Assembly: GCF_900104815.1 (NCBI RefSeq) | Contig: NZ_FNTD01000004.1 | Coordinates: forward strand, 7,005,001-7,069,000 | DNA: 64,000 nt | Origin: Streptomyces misionensis | Lineage (GTDB): Bacteria; Actinomycetota; Actinomycetes; Streptomycetales; Streptomycetaceae | Reading direction: 5' to 3' | Part shown: in pieces, positions 45,486 to 53,985 of the stretch | Layout: every line of letters starts with the position of its first letter | Position numbering within the stretch: position 1 is the stretch's first letter | Position numbers and translations under genes: made by a program | The notes under the pieces: generated by a model | Told to the model about the DNA's origin: nothing | What the model saw: only the letters and a program-made list of their open reading frames with translations | Databases searched by the model: none

Positions 45486-46151
45486 TCAGCCTTCCGGCGC
45501 GTTCCACAGGTCCCGCAGCTCCGCCCACCGGGGTCCGGGACCGTGCAGGCCCGCGGGCGCGCCGGGGTCCGGGGCGCGCAGGCCGGCGAGGACCAGGTCG
45601 AGGTAGCGCAGGTGCAGCGCGGTGGCGCGCTCGGCGGCGACGGGGATCCGCGGGGAGAGGTGTTCGAGCAGCAACGGGATGTCGGCGGATGTGAAGTCGG
45701 CGCGCAGCACCCCCGCCCGGTGGGCGCCGTCCACGAGGTCGTCGAGGGCGGCGCGCAGCCGTTCGGCGGCGGCCAGCACCTCGTCGGTGGCCGGCAGCCG
45801 GCCACCGACCAGGGGCAGGAGAGGGCCGCCCGTGTCCTGGTCGGTCAACGCGTCGCGGAAGAAGCGGACGAGGGCGGCCCACGGGTCGCGCTCCTTTGCG
45901 AGCGCCGTGCGCGCCTGCGTGACGAGTTGTTCCATCCCCGCGATCCGCATGCGCTGGGCCAGCAGTTCCTTGCTGGGGTAACGCCGGTACAGGCTGCCCA
46001 TCCCGATGCCGGCGCGGCGTGCGATCTCGGAGACGGGGGCGTCCCAGCCGCGCTCGGCGAAGACCTCGCGCGCGGCCTGGAAGAGGCGGGCGTCGTTGCG
46101 GTCCGCCTCCCGCTGTCGGCCCCGGGGTCGGCCTGCGTACATGTCACCCAT
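45486..46151 (-). CDS. TetR-family regulator downstream of an SDR
   Basis: 221 residues. The helix-turn-helix is APVSEIARRAGIGMGSLYRRYPSKELL near residue 50; the ligand domain is variable as usual. It lies 16 bp after the SDR gene on the same strand, so the two form an operon. Dyads at the SDR promoter (46940-46958 and 46975-46986) are the natural operators, implying autorepression with release by the SDR substrate or a related compound. Operator binding is inferred. Confidence 0.9.
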   Translation of the reverse strand: MGDMYAGRPRGRQREADRNDARLFQAAREVFAERGWDAPVSEIARRAGIGMGSLYRRYPSKELLAQRMRIAGMEQLVTQARTALAKERDPWAALVRFFRDALTDQDTGGPLLPLVGGRLPATDEVLAAAERLRAALDDLVDGAHRAGVLRADFTSADIPLLLEHLSPRIPVAAERATALHLRYLDLVLAGLRAPDPGAPAGLHGPGPRWAELRDLWNAPEG

Positions 46152-46167
46152 GGCGCGCCATTCTCCC

Positions 46168-46926
46168 TCAGCGGCGTCCCACTCCGTGACCGCCGTCGAC
46201 GGTGACCACGGCCCCGGTGACGAAGCCCGCGTCCGCTCCGGCGAGTGCGGCGATCGCCCTGGCGACGTCCTCGGGTTCCGCGACTCGCCCGAGCGGGGTG
46301 TGCTCGGCCAGGCGCCGCTGGAACTCCAGCGGCTGCCCGGCGCTGGCCTCGGTGCGCACGAAGCCGGGTGCGACGACGTTGACGTTGACGCCGAGCGGGC
46401 CGGCCTCGTAGGCGACGAAGCGGGCGAAGGTGTTCAGCGCGGCCTTGGCGGTGCCGTGCGCGGCCATGCCCACGGTGGGCGGGCCGTCGGCCACGGCGCT
46501 GGAGACGTACACGATCCGGCCCCCGCCCTGCGCGCCCATGACGGCGAGCGCCCGCTGGGTGAGGGTGTAGACGGAGGCGAGTTCGTTCGTCACCTTCGCC
46601 TGGAAGTCCTCCCAGGAGAGGTCGGGGAGCGGGGTCGGGACGAAGCGGGCACCGGCGTTGCAGACGAGGACGTCCAGACGTCCGTCGGCCAAGGAACGTT
46701 CCAGCAGTTCCGCGGCCTCGCGGGGGTCGTGCACATCGGCCCGCACGGCGAAGGCCTCGCCGCCGTTGCCCCGGATCTGCTCGACCACCCGCTCGGCGGC
46801 GTCGCGGTTCGAGACGTAGTTGACGGCCACGCGGTAGCCACGGGCCGCCAGCTCACGTGAGGTGGCCGCGCCGATGCCCCGGCTGCCACCGGTGACCAGG
46901 GCGGTCGGCTTGCTCGTCGTGTTCAT
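46168..46926 (-). CDS. Short-chain dehydrogenase/reductase with His in place of catalytic Tyr
   Basis: 252 residues. The cofactor site is TGGSRGIGAA, NAG is present, Ser142/143 in YVSSA fits the catalytic Ser, and the C-terminal VTVDGGHG is normal. The YxxxK motif reads H157-G-T-A-K161 (AAHGTAKAAL), so the proton-donating Tyr is His. The enzyme may be a reductase with altered chemistry, or inactive. It is driven by a clear promoter at 46963-46991 and precedes a TetR gene in an operon. Confidence 0.9.
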   Translation of the reverse strand: MNTTSKPTALVTGGSRGIGAATSRELAARGYRVAVNYVSNRDAAERVVEQIRGNGGEAFAVRADVHDPREAAELLERSLADGRLDVLVCNAGARFVPTPLPDLSWEDFQAKVTNELASVYTLTQRALAVMGAQGGGRIVYVSSAVADGPPTVGMAAHGTAKAALNTFARFVAYEAGPLGVNVNVVAPGFVRTEASAGQPLEFQRRLAEHTPLGRVAEPEDVARAIAALAGADAGFVTGAVVTVDGGHGVGRR

Positions 46927-46939
46927 GAGTCCTCCGAAT

Positions 46940-46991
46940 GCAGAACGGTGAGTTCTGCGGGCAACCTATCGGAGCGGAGCGCTCCGTTCAA
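46940..46991 (-). promoter_or_regulatory. Promoter with two operator dyads for the SDR-TetR operon
   Basis: On the minus strand TTGAAC (46991-46986) and TAGGTT (46968-46963) are separated by 17 nt, a textbook -35/-10 pair. The palindrome CGGAGCGCTCCG (46975-46986) sits in the spacer and touches the -35. A second dyad, GCAGAAC-N5-GTTCTGC (46940-46958), covers the expected start of transcription near 46956. Both positions would let a bound repressor block RNA polymerase. Confidence 0.75.
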
Positions 46992-47084
46992 AATGGTTGC
47001 GACCGCACGATGCGGTCGACCGCGCAAGCGGCCTGACCGCATCGTCGTTCGGAGGGGGAATCACGCGACGTGGGCGGCGGGGCC

Positions 47085-48155
47085 TCAGGGGGTGAGGACC
47101 AGCCGGATCGGGTCGCCGATCTTCTGCTCCAGGCGGGCGACGGCGTCGGCCGCCTCGGACAAGGGGATGTGGGCGGTGACGGAGGGCGTCAGGTCGAGGC
47201 GCCCGGCGGATGCCAGACGGATGAGCTGTTCCACGTGGTCGTCGCCGGAGCCGTAGTGGCCGAGAATCTGCTGGGTCTGGAAGCAGAGGTCCAGGCTGTC
47301 GGTCACGGTGAGGGGCTCGGGGGTGAGGCCGACGAGGACGAGGACGCCTCCGGGGCCGAGTGAGGCGGTGGCCTGGGCGCGGGCGGCGGCGACGCCGGCG
47401 AAGTCGAACGCGGCGTGGATGCCCTGCCCGGCGGTGGCCTCCGCGATGGCCTGGGCGAAGTCGGGTGCCGCCGGGTCGAGTGCGAGGTCGGCGCCGAAGG
47501 CGAGGGCGCGTTCGCGTGCGGTGGGCAGCGGGTCGACCGCGATGACCGGAGCCGCGCCGGCCAGGCGTGCGAGCCGGACGCCGTGGGCGCCGAGGCCGCC
47601 GGCGCCCCAGATGCCGACCGCCTGGGCCGGTCGGACGGCGCCCGCCTCGACGATGGCGGCGTAGGGGGTGGAGACGGCGTCGGGGATGATCGCGGCCTGG
47701 TCGAAGGGCAGGTGGTCCGGGAGCGGGACGAGGGTGTCCTCGCGGGCGAGGGTGTACTGGGCCCAGCCGCCGTCGTAGTCGACGCCGCGGGTCAGCGGTC
47801 GCCGGCAGGTGCTGCGGCGCCGTACGCAGTCCTCGCACTCCCCGCACGCCTGCCCGGCCTGGAGGACGACCGGCTGACCGGGTGTCCAGGCGCCTCGGAC
47901 GTCGGGGCCGAGGGTGTGGACGACGCCGGCGACCTCGTGGCCGAGGGTGACGGCGCCGCTCTCCCGTACGACGTCGACGGGGAAGAACGGGCTGATGCTG
48001 CCGTCGATCAGGTGTACGTCGGACAGGCAGACCCCGGCGGCGCGTACCTCGACCAGGACCTCTCCGGGGCCGGGGACCGGTATCGGGACCTCTTCGACCG
48101 CGAAGGTGAGGGTGTCCAGGTGAAGCCGTCCGGCGAGCATCGTGCTCGTGCTCAT
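47085..48155 (-). CDS. Zinc-dependent alcohol dehydrogenase (MDR family)
   Basis: 356 residues. Catalytic zinc ligands are in GVCLSDVHL and LGHEVAG; four structural-zinc Cys appear in CGECEDCVRRRSTC; GIWGAGGLGAHGV is the nucleotide-binding motif. It oxidises an alcohol or reduces an aldehyde with NAD(P). It is divergent from the CYP102 gene across a 234-bp region with several TTGTCG words. A simple model is that it oxidises the hydroxylated fatty acids made by the P450; the substrate is not proven. Confidence 0.9.
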   Translation of the reverse strand: MSTSTMLAGRLHLDTLTFAVEEVPIPVPGPGEVLVEVRAAGVCLSDVHLIDGSISPFFPVDVVRESGAVTLGHEVAGVVHTLGPDVRGAWTPGQPVVLQAGQACGECEDCVRRRSTCRRPLTRGVDYDGGWAQYTLAREDTLVPLPDHLPFDQAAIIPDAVSTPYAAIVEAGAVRPAQAVGIWGAGGLGAHGVRLARLAGAAPVIAVDPLPTARERALAFGADLALDPAAPDFAQAIAEATAGQGIHAAFDFAGVAAARAQATASLGPGGVLVLVGLTPEPLTVTDSLDLCFQTQQILGHYGSGDDHVEQLIRLASAGRLDLTPSVTAHIPLSEAADAVARLEQKIGDPIRLVLTP

Positions 48156-48194
48156 GACGTGAACCTCGATTCGTGTGGGAAGGGGCGGTCAAGA

Positions 48195-48233
48195 TTGTCG
48201 ACCGACCTTGTCGCCCCACCTTGTCGTTCGATC
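48195..48233. repeat. Three 13-bp direct repeats upstream of the alcohol dehydrogenase
   Basis: TTGTCG occurs at 48195, 48208 and 48221, exactly 13 bp apart, within units of the form TTGTCGNCCNACC (third unit looser). They lie 40-80 bp before the dehydrogenase start codon on the opposite strand. A fourth TTGTCG forms the P450 -35 at 48324. They look like iterated binding sites for a regulator. Confidence 0.6.
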
Positions 48234-48322
48234 AACTCGCCGTCAAGCGAGTCGGGGCGAGACGTTCGAGGGCCCCTTTCAGTTCTGTCAGACGACCGTG
48301 TCATTCAACACAATCAGACGAT

Positions 48323-48352
48323 TTTGTCGAGTGACAAAGTCACTTGTACGTT
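48323..48352 (+). promoter_or_regulatory. CYP102 promoter with overlapping dyads
   Basis: TTGTCG (48324-48329) and TACGTT (48347-48352) are spaced by 17 nt. AGTGAC-AAA-GTCACT (48330-48344) is a perfect dyad filling the spacer, and TTTGTC-GAGT-GACAAA (48323-48338) overlaps it and the -35. Transcription should start near 48359, giving a leader of about 31 nt. The arrangement is what a TetR-type repressor of a P450BM3-like gene would use. Confidence 0.7.
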
Positions 48353-48389
48353 GGTGGCACCGATTGATGCGGAAACGAAAGGCACGCTC

Positions 48390-51300
48390 ATGACCCAGCC
48401 GTCCGTCCTCACGGCCCAGCCGGTGCCCGAGCGCCCGGCCCTGCCCTTGGTCGGCCATGCCCTCTCGCTGCCGAAGGGCTTCGCCGCGACCGTCCACATG
48501 ATGAAAGAGGTCAAGGAACTCGGGCCGGTCTACCGGGTTCGCGCCTTCGGGACCGAGTTGGTGATCGTGGGCGGCCTGGACCTCGTGACGGAACTGGCCG
48601 ACGAGTCCCGCTTCCGCAAGAACGTGCACCCCGAGCTGGTCGACATCCGCCAGTTCGCCGGGGACGGCCTGTTCACCGCCTTCAACCACGAGGCGAACTG
48701 GCGGAAGGCACATGACATCCTCATGCCGGCGTTCTCACTGGGCGCGATGCGCGACTACCACGCGACGATGCTGCGGGTCGCCCGCTCCCTGATCGGCAAA
48801 TGGGACCAGGCTGCGGGCCGGCGTGCCGTGGACGTCCCCGGGGACATGACCCGGCTGACCTTCGACACCATCGGTCTGTGCGGCTTCGACTACGACTTCG
48901 AGTCGTTCCGCCAGGACGACCCCCACCCGTTCGTGGAGGCCATGACGCGAGCCCTGGCGTTCACCCAGGCGAAGGGGGAGTCCATCCCCGGCTCGGAGCT
49001 GTTCCGGCCCAAGCGGTCCGAGCAGTTCCGCCAGGACGTCAAGCTCATGACGAACCTCGTCGACGAGGTCATCCGGCAGCGCAGGCAGTCCGGCGACACC
49101 GGCACCCGGGATCTGCTCGGCAGGATGCTGCACACCCCGGACGCGCGCACGGGCCGGCCGCTGGACGACGTCAACATCCGCAACCAGGTCATCACGTTCC
49201 TCATCGCCGGGCACGAGACGACCAGCGGTGCCCTGTCCTTCGCCCTGTACTACCTGACCAAGCACCCGGAAGTCCTCGCGCGGGCGCAGGCCGAGGTCGA
49301 CGCCCTGTGGGGCGACGCGGAGGCGCCCGACCCGGACTACGGTGACATCGGCAAGCTCACCTACATACGGCAGGTGCTCAACGAGAGCCTCCGGCTGTGG
49401 CCGACCGCCCCCGCCTTCGCGGTGGAGCCCCTTCAGGACACGGTCATCGGCGGCAAGTACGGCGTCCGCAAGGGCGAGACGCTGATGGTCCTCACCCCGG
49501 CTCTGCACCGCGACCCCGCCTGGGGCGAGAACGTCGAGCTGTTCGACCCCGAGCGCTTCACCCAGGAGCAGGAGGAGAAGCGTTCCGTCCACCTGTTCAA
49601 GCCGTTCGGCAACGGCGAACGTGCTTGCATCGGACGCCAGTTCGCCCTGCACGAGGCCACGCTCCTGCTGGGTCTCCTCGTCCACCGCTACCGGCTGATC
49701 GACCACACCGACTACCAGCTGTCGATCAAGCAGACACTCACCCTCAAGCCCGACGACTTCACGCTCAAGCTCGCCCGGCGCACCACCCAGGACCGCCGCC
49801 GGGCCGCCGTGACGGCGGGCGGGACGACAGCGGCACCGAGCGCGGGCACGGTCCGGCGGGCATCCGGCACGGCGCTCACCCTGCTGCACGGCTCCAACCT
49901 CGGCACCTGCGCCGGCATCGCCCGCGACGTGTCGGACGCAGGCGAGGAACACGGGTTCGCCCCTTCCGTGGCCCCCCTCGACCACGCCACCGGGAAGCTG
50001 GACCCCTCCGCCGGCCCACTGGTGATCGTGGCTGCCTCCTACAACGGCCGGCCCACCGACGACGCCGCCGAATTCGTCGCCTGGCTGGAAGATCTCGAGC
50101 CCGGCTCGCTCACCGGCCTCCCGTACGCCGTGCTCGGCGTCGGCGACCGCAACTGGGCCGCCACCTACCAGCGGATCCCCACTCTGATCGACGAACGCCT
50201 CACGGCGGCCGGAGCCGTACCCCTCCTCGCCCGCGGCGCGGCGGACGCCTCCGGTGACTTCGCCGGCGCGGTCGACCGCTGGACCGCCGACCTGTGGACC
50301 GCTCTCCTGGAGCGGTACGGCGACGCCACGGCCGACGCCACCGTGGCCGCGGAGCCCGAGGAGGGCCAGGGCCTCTACGAACTGGAGGACGCCACCGACT
50401 CGGTCATCGGCGGCCTCGCCGCCCGACACGGTCTCCAGCCCATGGAGGTCCTCGACGCCCGCGAACTCGTCGACACGGACCACGAACTCGGCCGCTCCAA
50501 GCGCTTCCTGCGTCTTCGCCTGCCCGAGGGCGTCACCTACCGCACGGCCGACCACCTCGCGATCCTGCCGAGCAACCCGGAGGCACTCGTCCAGCGGGTC
50601 GCCGCCCGCTTCGGACTCGACCTGGACCGCACGGTCCGCCTGCGCGCCCGCCGCCGCAGCCGGAGTGCCCTGCCCGTCGACCGGCCGCTGACCCTGCGCC
50701 GCCTCCTCGGCGACTTCGTGGAGCTCCAGGACGCCGCCACCCCCGAGCAGGTGGCCGTACTCGCCGAGTACACCGCCTGCCCGCCCGAGAAGCAGCCCCT
50801 GGCCGCCCTCGCCGCCGCCGAGCCCGAGGACTTCCGCGAGCAGGTGACCTCACGGGGGCGCAGCCTCCTGGACCTCCTGGAGCAGTACCGTGCCTGCGAG
50901 CTGCCCTTCGAACAGTTCCTGGAACTGCTGCCGGTCCTCCGGCCCCGTCACTACTCCATCTCCTCCTCCGCCCAGGCGTCGCCCGGCGAGGTGGACCTGA
51001 TGGTGTCGCTCCTCGCGGCGCCCCACCGCTGCGGCGAGGGCACCTTCCGCGGCATCGCCTCGCACTACGTCCAGACCGTGCAGGCCGGCGACGTCGTCCA
51101 GGCCAGGGTGCTGCCGTGCAGCGACTCCTTCCGCCTCCCCGAGGACCCGTCCGTCCCGGTGATCCTGGTCAGCGCGGGCACCGGCCTCGCGCCCTTCCGC
51201 GGCGCGGTCCTCGACCGGCACCACACCGGGTCCACCGGCACCCTGCTCTGCTACTTCGGCTGCGACCACCCCGCCGTCGACTACCTCCACCGCGAGGAGT

Positions 51301-51602
51301 TCGAGCTGGCCGAGGCGGCCGGAGCCGTCAGCATGCGTCCCACCTTCATGCACGCGCCCGTCGACGGTGCCCGCTTCGTCCAGGAGCGCATCGCCCGGGA
51401 AGCCGACGAGGTCTGGGCCGTGTTGGAGGCCGGCGGCAAGGTCTACATCTGCGGCGACGGGCGGCGGATGGCGCCCGCGGTGCGCGAGGCGTTCATGGCG
51501 ATCTACCGCGAGCGGACGGGCGCGGACGCGGGGGCGGCGGCGGGCTGGCTGATCGGCCTCGTCGAGTCCGGTCGCTATGTGGAGGACGTCTGGGCCGGCT
51601 GA
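48390..51602 (+). CDS. Self-sufficient cytochrome P450 (CYP102/P450BM3-like P450-reductase fusion)
   Basis: 1070 residues. The heme domain (about 1-470) matches P450BM3 closely by eye: GDGLFTAFNHEANWRKAH, DMTRLTFDTIGLCGFDY, I-helix AGHETTSG (273-280), ESLR (332-335) and heme loop FGNGERACIG with Cys413. A flavodoxin-like FMN domain follows (LLHGSNLGTCAGIA), then the FAD/NADP reductase (RHYSISSS, SAGTGLAPFRGA, YICGDGRRMAP). Such enzymes hydroxylate long-chain fatty acids near the omega end with NADPH and O2. ATG 48390 has GAAAGG upstream. An alcohol dehydrogenase is divergent, and a TetR gene is convergent downstream. Confidence 0.95.
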   Translation: MTQPSVLTAQPVPERPALPLVGHALSLPKGFAATVHMMKEVKELGPVYRVRAFGTELVIVGGLDLVTELADESRFRKNVHPELVDIRQFAGDGLFTAFNHEANWRKAHDILMPAFSLGAMRDYHATMLRVARSLIGKWDQAAGRRAVDVPGDMTRLTFDTIGLCGFDYDFESFRQDDPHPFVEAMTRALAFTQAKGESIPGSELFRPKRSEQFRQDVKLMTNLVDEVIRQRRQSGDTGTRDLLGRMLHTPDARTGRPLDDVNIRNQVITFLIAGHETTSGALSFALYYLTKHPEVLARAQAEVDALWGDAEAPDPDYGDIGKLTYIRQVLNESLRLWPTAPAFAVEPLQDTVIGGKYGVRKGETLMVLTPALHRDPAWGENVELFDPERFTQEQEEKRSVHLFKPFGNGERACIGRQFALHEATLLLGLLVHRYRLIDHTDYQLSIKQTLTLKPDDFTLKLARRTTQDRRRAAVTAGGTTAAPSAGTVRRASGTALTLLHGSNLGTCAGIARDVSDAGEEHGFAPSVAPLDHATGKLDPSAGPLVIVAASYNGRPTDDAAEFVAWLEDLEPGSLTGLPYAVLGVGDRNWAATYQRIPTLIDERLTAAGAVPLLARGAADASGDFAGAVDRWTADLWTALLERYGDATADATVAAEPEEGQGLYELEDATDSVIGGLAARHGLQPMEVLDARELVDTDHELGRSKRFLRLRLPEGVTYRTADHLAILPSNPEALVQRVAARFGLDLDRTVRLRARRRSRSALPVDRPLTLRRLLGDFVELQDAATPEQVAVLAEYTACPPEKQPLAALAAAEPEDFREQVTSRGRSLLDLLEQYRACELPFEQFLELLPVLRPRHYSISSSAQASPGEVDLMVSLLAAPHRCGEGTFRGIASHYVQTVQAGDVVQARVLPCSDSFRLPEDPSVPVILVSAGTGLAPFRGAVLDRHHTGSTGTLLCYFGCDHPAVDYLHREEFELAEAAGAVSMRPTFMHAPVDGARFVQERIAREADEVWAVLEAGGKVYICGDGRRMAPAVREAFMAIYRERTGADAGAAAGWLIGLVESGRYVEDVWAG

Positions 51603-51621
51603 CCAGATCCTCGGGGAGCCA

Positions 51622-51653
51622 CGGCCACGGACGCGCGGACGCCCGTGGCCGTC
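51622..51653. terminator. Hairpin between CYP102 and the convergent TetR gene
   Basis: ACGGCCACGG (51622-51631) and CCGTGGCCGT (51644-51653) pair perfectly around a 12-nt loop. The right arm runs into the TetR stop codon. It is placed to end both convergent transcripts. Confidence 0.65.
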
Positions 51654-52275
51654 AGCCGGTCCGGACGTCCGCGAGTTCGAGCCTGCCACCGGCCAGTGCG
51701 ACGGTCGCGGCGATCAAGGCCCGCAGGCCGGTGTCGTCCGCGGGCTCTCCCGGGGTGTAGAGACGCTGCATCGTCAGGCCGTCGAAGCCGGAGAGGAAGA
51801 ACCGGGCGATCAGGCCCGCGGGCTGGGCGAGGACGTAACCGGTGCGGGCCGCGGTCTCGGCGAAGATGCGCTCCGTGACCTCGTTGACCTGCTGGTAGTG
51901 GGCCGTACGGGCTTCGACGAGACCAGGGGTGCGCAGGGCCAGCATGGCCAGCTCCGTCAGCAGCCGGTATCCGCTCGACTCCTCCTCGCCCGTGCGCCAC
52001 AGGGCGCCGGCCATCGCGGCGATCGTCTCCTCGAAGCCCGCGTCCTGCGGAGCGGCCCGCGTGACCCGCGCGATCAGGTCCCCGGTGAGCTGTTCCATGA
52101 CCGCCCGGTAGAGATCCTCCTTGGTGCCGAACGTGTAGTGGACCGTCGCCTGGGCGACACCCAGCTCCGCGGCGATGGCACGCGTACTGCCCGCGGTCAC
52201 GCCCTCCCTCGTCATGAGGGCGATGGCCGCCTTGATCAGCTGGGGTCGGCGCTCGGCCGCGGAGACATGAGCCAT
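51652..52275 (-). CDS. TetR-family regulator, possible CYP102 repressor
   Basis: 207 residues. The DNA-binding part is STRAIAAELGVAQATVHYTFGTKEDLYRAVM. P450BM3-type genes are often controlled by a TetR repressor (BM3R1 in Bacillus megaterium), and this gene is convergent with the P450. Its own promoter carries a near-perfect 24-bp palindrome, so autorepression is likely. The -10 TATAGT ends 7 nt before ATG 52275, implying a leaderless mRNA. The dyads at the P450 promoter are not the same sequence as its own operator, so control of the P450 by this protein remains to be shown. Confidence 0.88.
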   Translation of the reverse strand: MAHVSAAERRPQLIKAAIALMTREGVTAGSTRAIAAELGVAQATVHYTFGTKEDLYRAVMEQLTGDLIARVTRAAPQDAGFEETIAAMAGALWRTGEEESSGYRLLTELAMLALRTPGLVEARTAHYQQVNEVTERIFAETAARTGYVLAQPAGLIARFFLSGFDGLTMQRLYTPGEPADDTGLRALIAATVALAGGRLELADVRTG

Positions 52276-52282
52276 ACGTTCG

Positions 52283-52313
52283 ACTATACCGACTTAGTCA
52301 ATGGACCAAGTCG
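52283..52313 (-). promoter_or_regulatory. Autoregulatory promoter/operator of the TetR gene
   Basis: The 24-bp sequence 52290-52313 is a near-perfect palindrome with half-site CGACTTRGTC and outer arms CGACTT/AAGTCG. TATAGT (minus strand, 52288-52283) is a strong -10 directly beside it. TTGGTC inside the palindrome is the likely -35, with a short 15-nt spacer. A bound repressor would cover the -35. Confidence 0.7.
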
Positions 52314-52560
52314 TTCGTGGCGGTATCCCGCTCGACCGCGCCGCGGGGGCTTCCCCGGCGGACCGCCGGGGTCCGGGAACCGACGCGCTCGACCGGCCGG
52401 CTCACCCGTACGGGCGTTTGCGGCGCATGCGGCCAGGGGCGCTGCGCCAGGCTGGTGAGGCAGGACGGGAACAACACCCCTTCAGGAGACGGTCATAGAC
52501 AGGACACGAGGAGCAGCGTCGCGGACCGGGCCGGCCGCCCGGCTGCTCGCACGGTGCGCC

Positions 52561-53973
52561 GTGGTGGCGGCGACCGCCGCCGTGGTGGTGCTGCTGCTCG
52601 CGCTGGGCGGGGGCGGACTGCTCGTGGTCGCGGCCGGAATCCTCGGGCTGGTGGTCTGCGCGGCCGGCCTCTGGTGGTTCGTGGCCCGGCGCGGCCTGAT
52701 GCGGCTGCTGGGCGCCTTCGTGGCCGTCGCGGCGCCGGTCGGCGTGCTGGTGTTCTACGCCCGAAGCGGTCTGTGGCTGATCGCGTTGATCTCCAGCCTG
52801 TGCTGGGCGGCGGCGGTGACCTGCGGCCGGGCGGCGCTGCACCGGGCGCGGCCGCCTCGGTCGCAGCGGCCCGTCCGCGCACGTCGGCCGAAGCGGGCGG
52901 TGCTGATCATGAACCCGAAGTCGGGCGGTGGCAAGGTCGCCCGCTTCGGCCTCGTGGAGCGGGCGCGGCGACTGGGCGCGCGGGTGATCCTCCTGGACCC
53001 GTCGGCCCCGGCCGACGTGGGCGAACTGGCCCGTGACGCCGTGGAAGACGGTGCCGACCTGCTCGGTGTCGCCGGCGGTGACGGTACTCAGGCCCTGGTC
53101 GCGGCCGTCGCCGCCGAACACGGACTGCCGTTCCTCGTGATCTCCGCGGGCACCCGCAACCACTTCGCCATGGACCTCGGCCTCGACCGCACCGACCCGT
53201 CCCGCTGTCTCGACGCCCTGGCCGACGGCGAGGAGATCCGGGTCGACCTCGGCGACGTCTGCGGCCGTCCCTTCGTCAACACGGTGTCCTTCGGCGTGTA
53301 CGCGGACATCGTCCAGAGCCCCGAGTACCGCGACGACAAGACGGGCACCGCCCTGAGGCTGATGCCGGACCTCCTGGCCCGCGAGGGGGCGCGACGGCTC
53401 GACGCGCGGGTGGACGACACCCGGGTCGCGGACCAGCAGGCGTTGTTGATCAGCAACAACCCGTACGTCTCGCCCGACGAGCTGGGCGGCGGCGGGCGCC
53501 GGCCCGTGCTCGACGACGGTGAGCTGGGTGTGATCGGGATCAGGGTGGAGAACGCGGCGCAGGCGGCGGAGCTGGCGCTGCGGGGCGCACAGGCGCCGGG
53601 GCTCACCGTGACGACCGCGCGGCGGGTCGAGGTGACGGCCGGGGAACCGCGGCTCCCGGCGACGGCGGGCGGGGAGGAGGAGCGGATCCCGGTGGCGGCG
53701 GGCGGCGAGGAGGAGCGGATCCCGGTGGCGGTGGACGGGGAGGCGCTATGGCTGCGCACACCGGTCGTGTGCTCGGTACGGCCCCGCGCGCTACGGGTGC
53801 TGCTGCCACGCGACCGCCCCGGCGTACCGCCGGCGGCGCCTCCGGTCGACTGGCGGCGACTGCTCGCCCTCGCGTGCGGTCGTGCCGAGCACACGGCGCC
53901 GGGCGAGGCCGTACCTCACCGCCGGACCGTCCCTTTGACCGGCACACGGCGCCGGCCGGGGCGCGTGAGCTGA
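52561..53973 (+). CDS. Diacylglycerol/lipid kinase-like protein with N-terminal membrane segments
   Basis: About 470 residues. Two or three hydrophobic helices (residues 1-90) precede the kinase catalytic region: LIMNPKSGGGK (115-125), GVAGGDGT (169-176) and ISAGTRNHFAMDLGL. These are the ATP and catalytic motifs of bacterial diacylglycerol and sphingosine-type lipid kinases. Near the C-terminus AGGEEERIPVA is repeated twice by a 33-nt tandem duplication (about 53660-53730). The GTG 52561 start is the first normal codon, but an AGGAGA (52484-52489) sits ideally before an in-frame ATA at 52495, so the protein may begin 22 codons earlier. It is convergent with the PhyH gene, 12 bp apart. Confidence 0.85.
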   Translation: MVAATAAVVVLLLALGGGGLLVVAAGILGLVVCAAGLWWFVARRGLMRLLGAFVAVAAPVGVLVFYARSGLWLIALISSLCWAAAVTCGRAALHRARPPRSQRPVRARRPKRAVLIMNPKSGGGKVARFGLVERARRLGARVILLDPSAPADVGELARDAVEDGADLLGVAGGDGTQALVAAVAAEHGLPFLVISAGTRNHFAMDLGLDRTDPSRCLDALADGEEIRVDLGDVCGRPFVNTVSFGVYADIVQSPEYRDDKTGTALRLMPDLLAREGARRLDARVDDTRVADQQALLISNNPYVSPDELGGGGRRPVLDDGELGVIGIRVENAAQAAELALRGAQAPGLTVTTARRVEVTAGEPRLPATAGGEEERIPVAAGGEEERIPVAVDGEALWLRTPVVCSVRPRALRVLLPRDRPGVPPAAPPVDWRRLLALACGRAEHTAPGEAVPHRRTVPLTGTRRRPGRVS

Positions 53974-53985
53974 TCGGGCCGGCGC

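Noticed and set aside
48390..51602. Separate P450 and reductase genes
   Set aside because: The frame is continuous from the heme domain through the FMN and FAD/NADP domains, as in CYP102 fusions.
53660..53730. Minisatellite or regulatory repeat
   Set aside because: The repeat is only two copies of a 33-nt unit, in frame within the lipid-kinase C-terminus, best explained as a small coding duplication.
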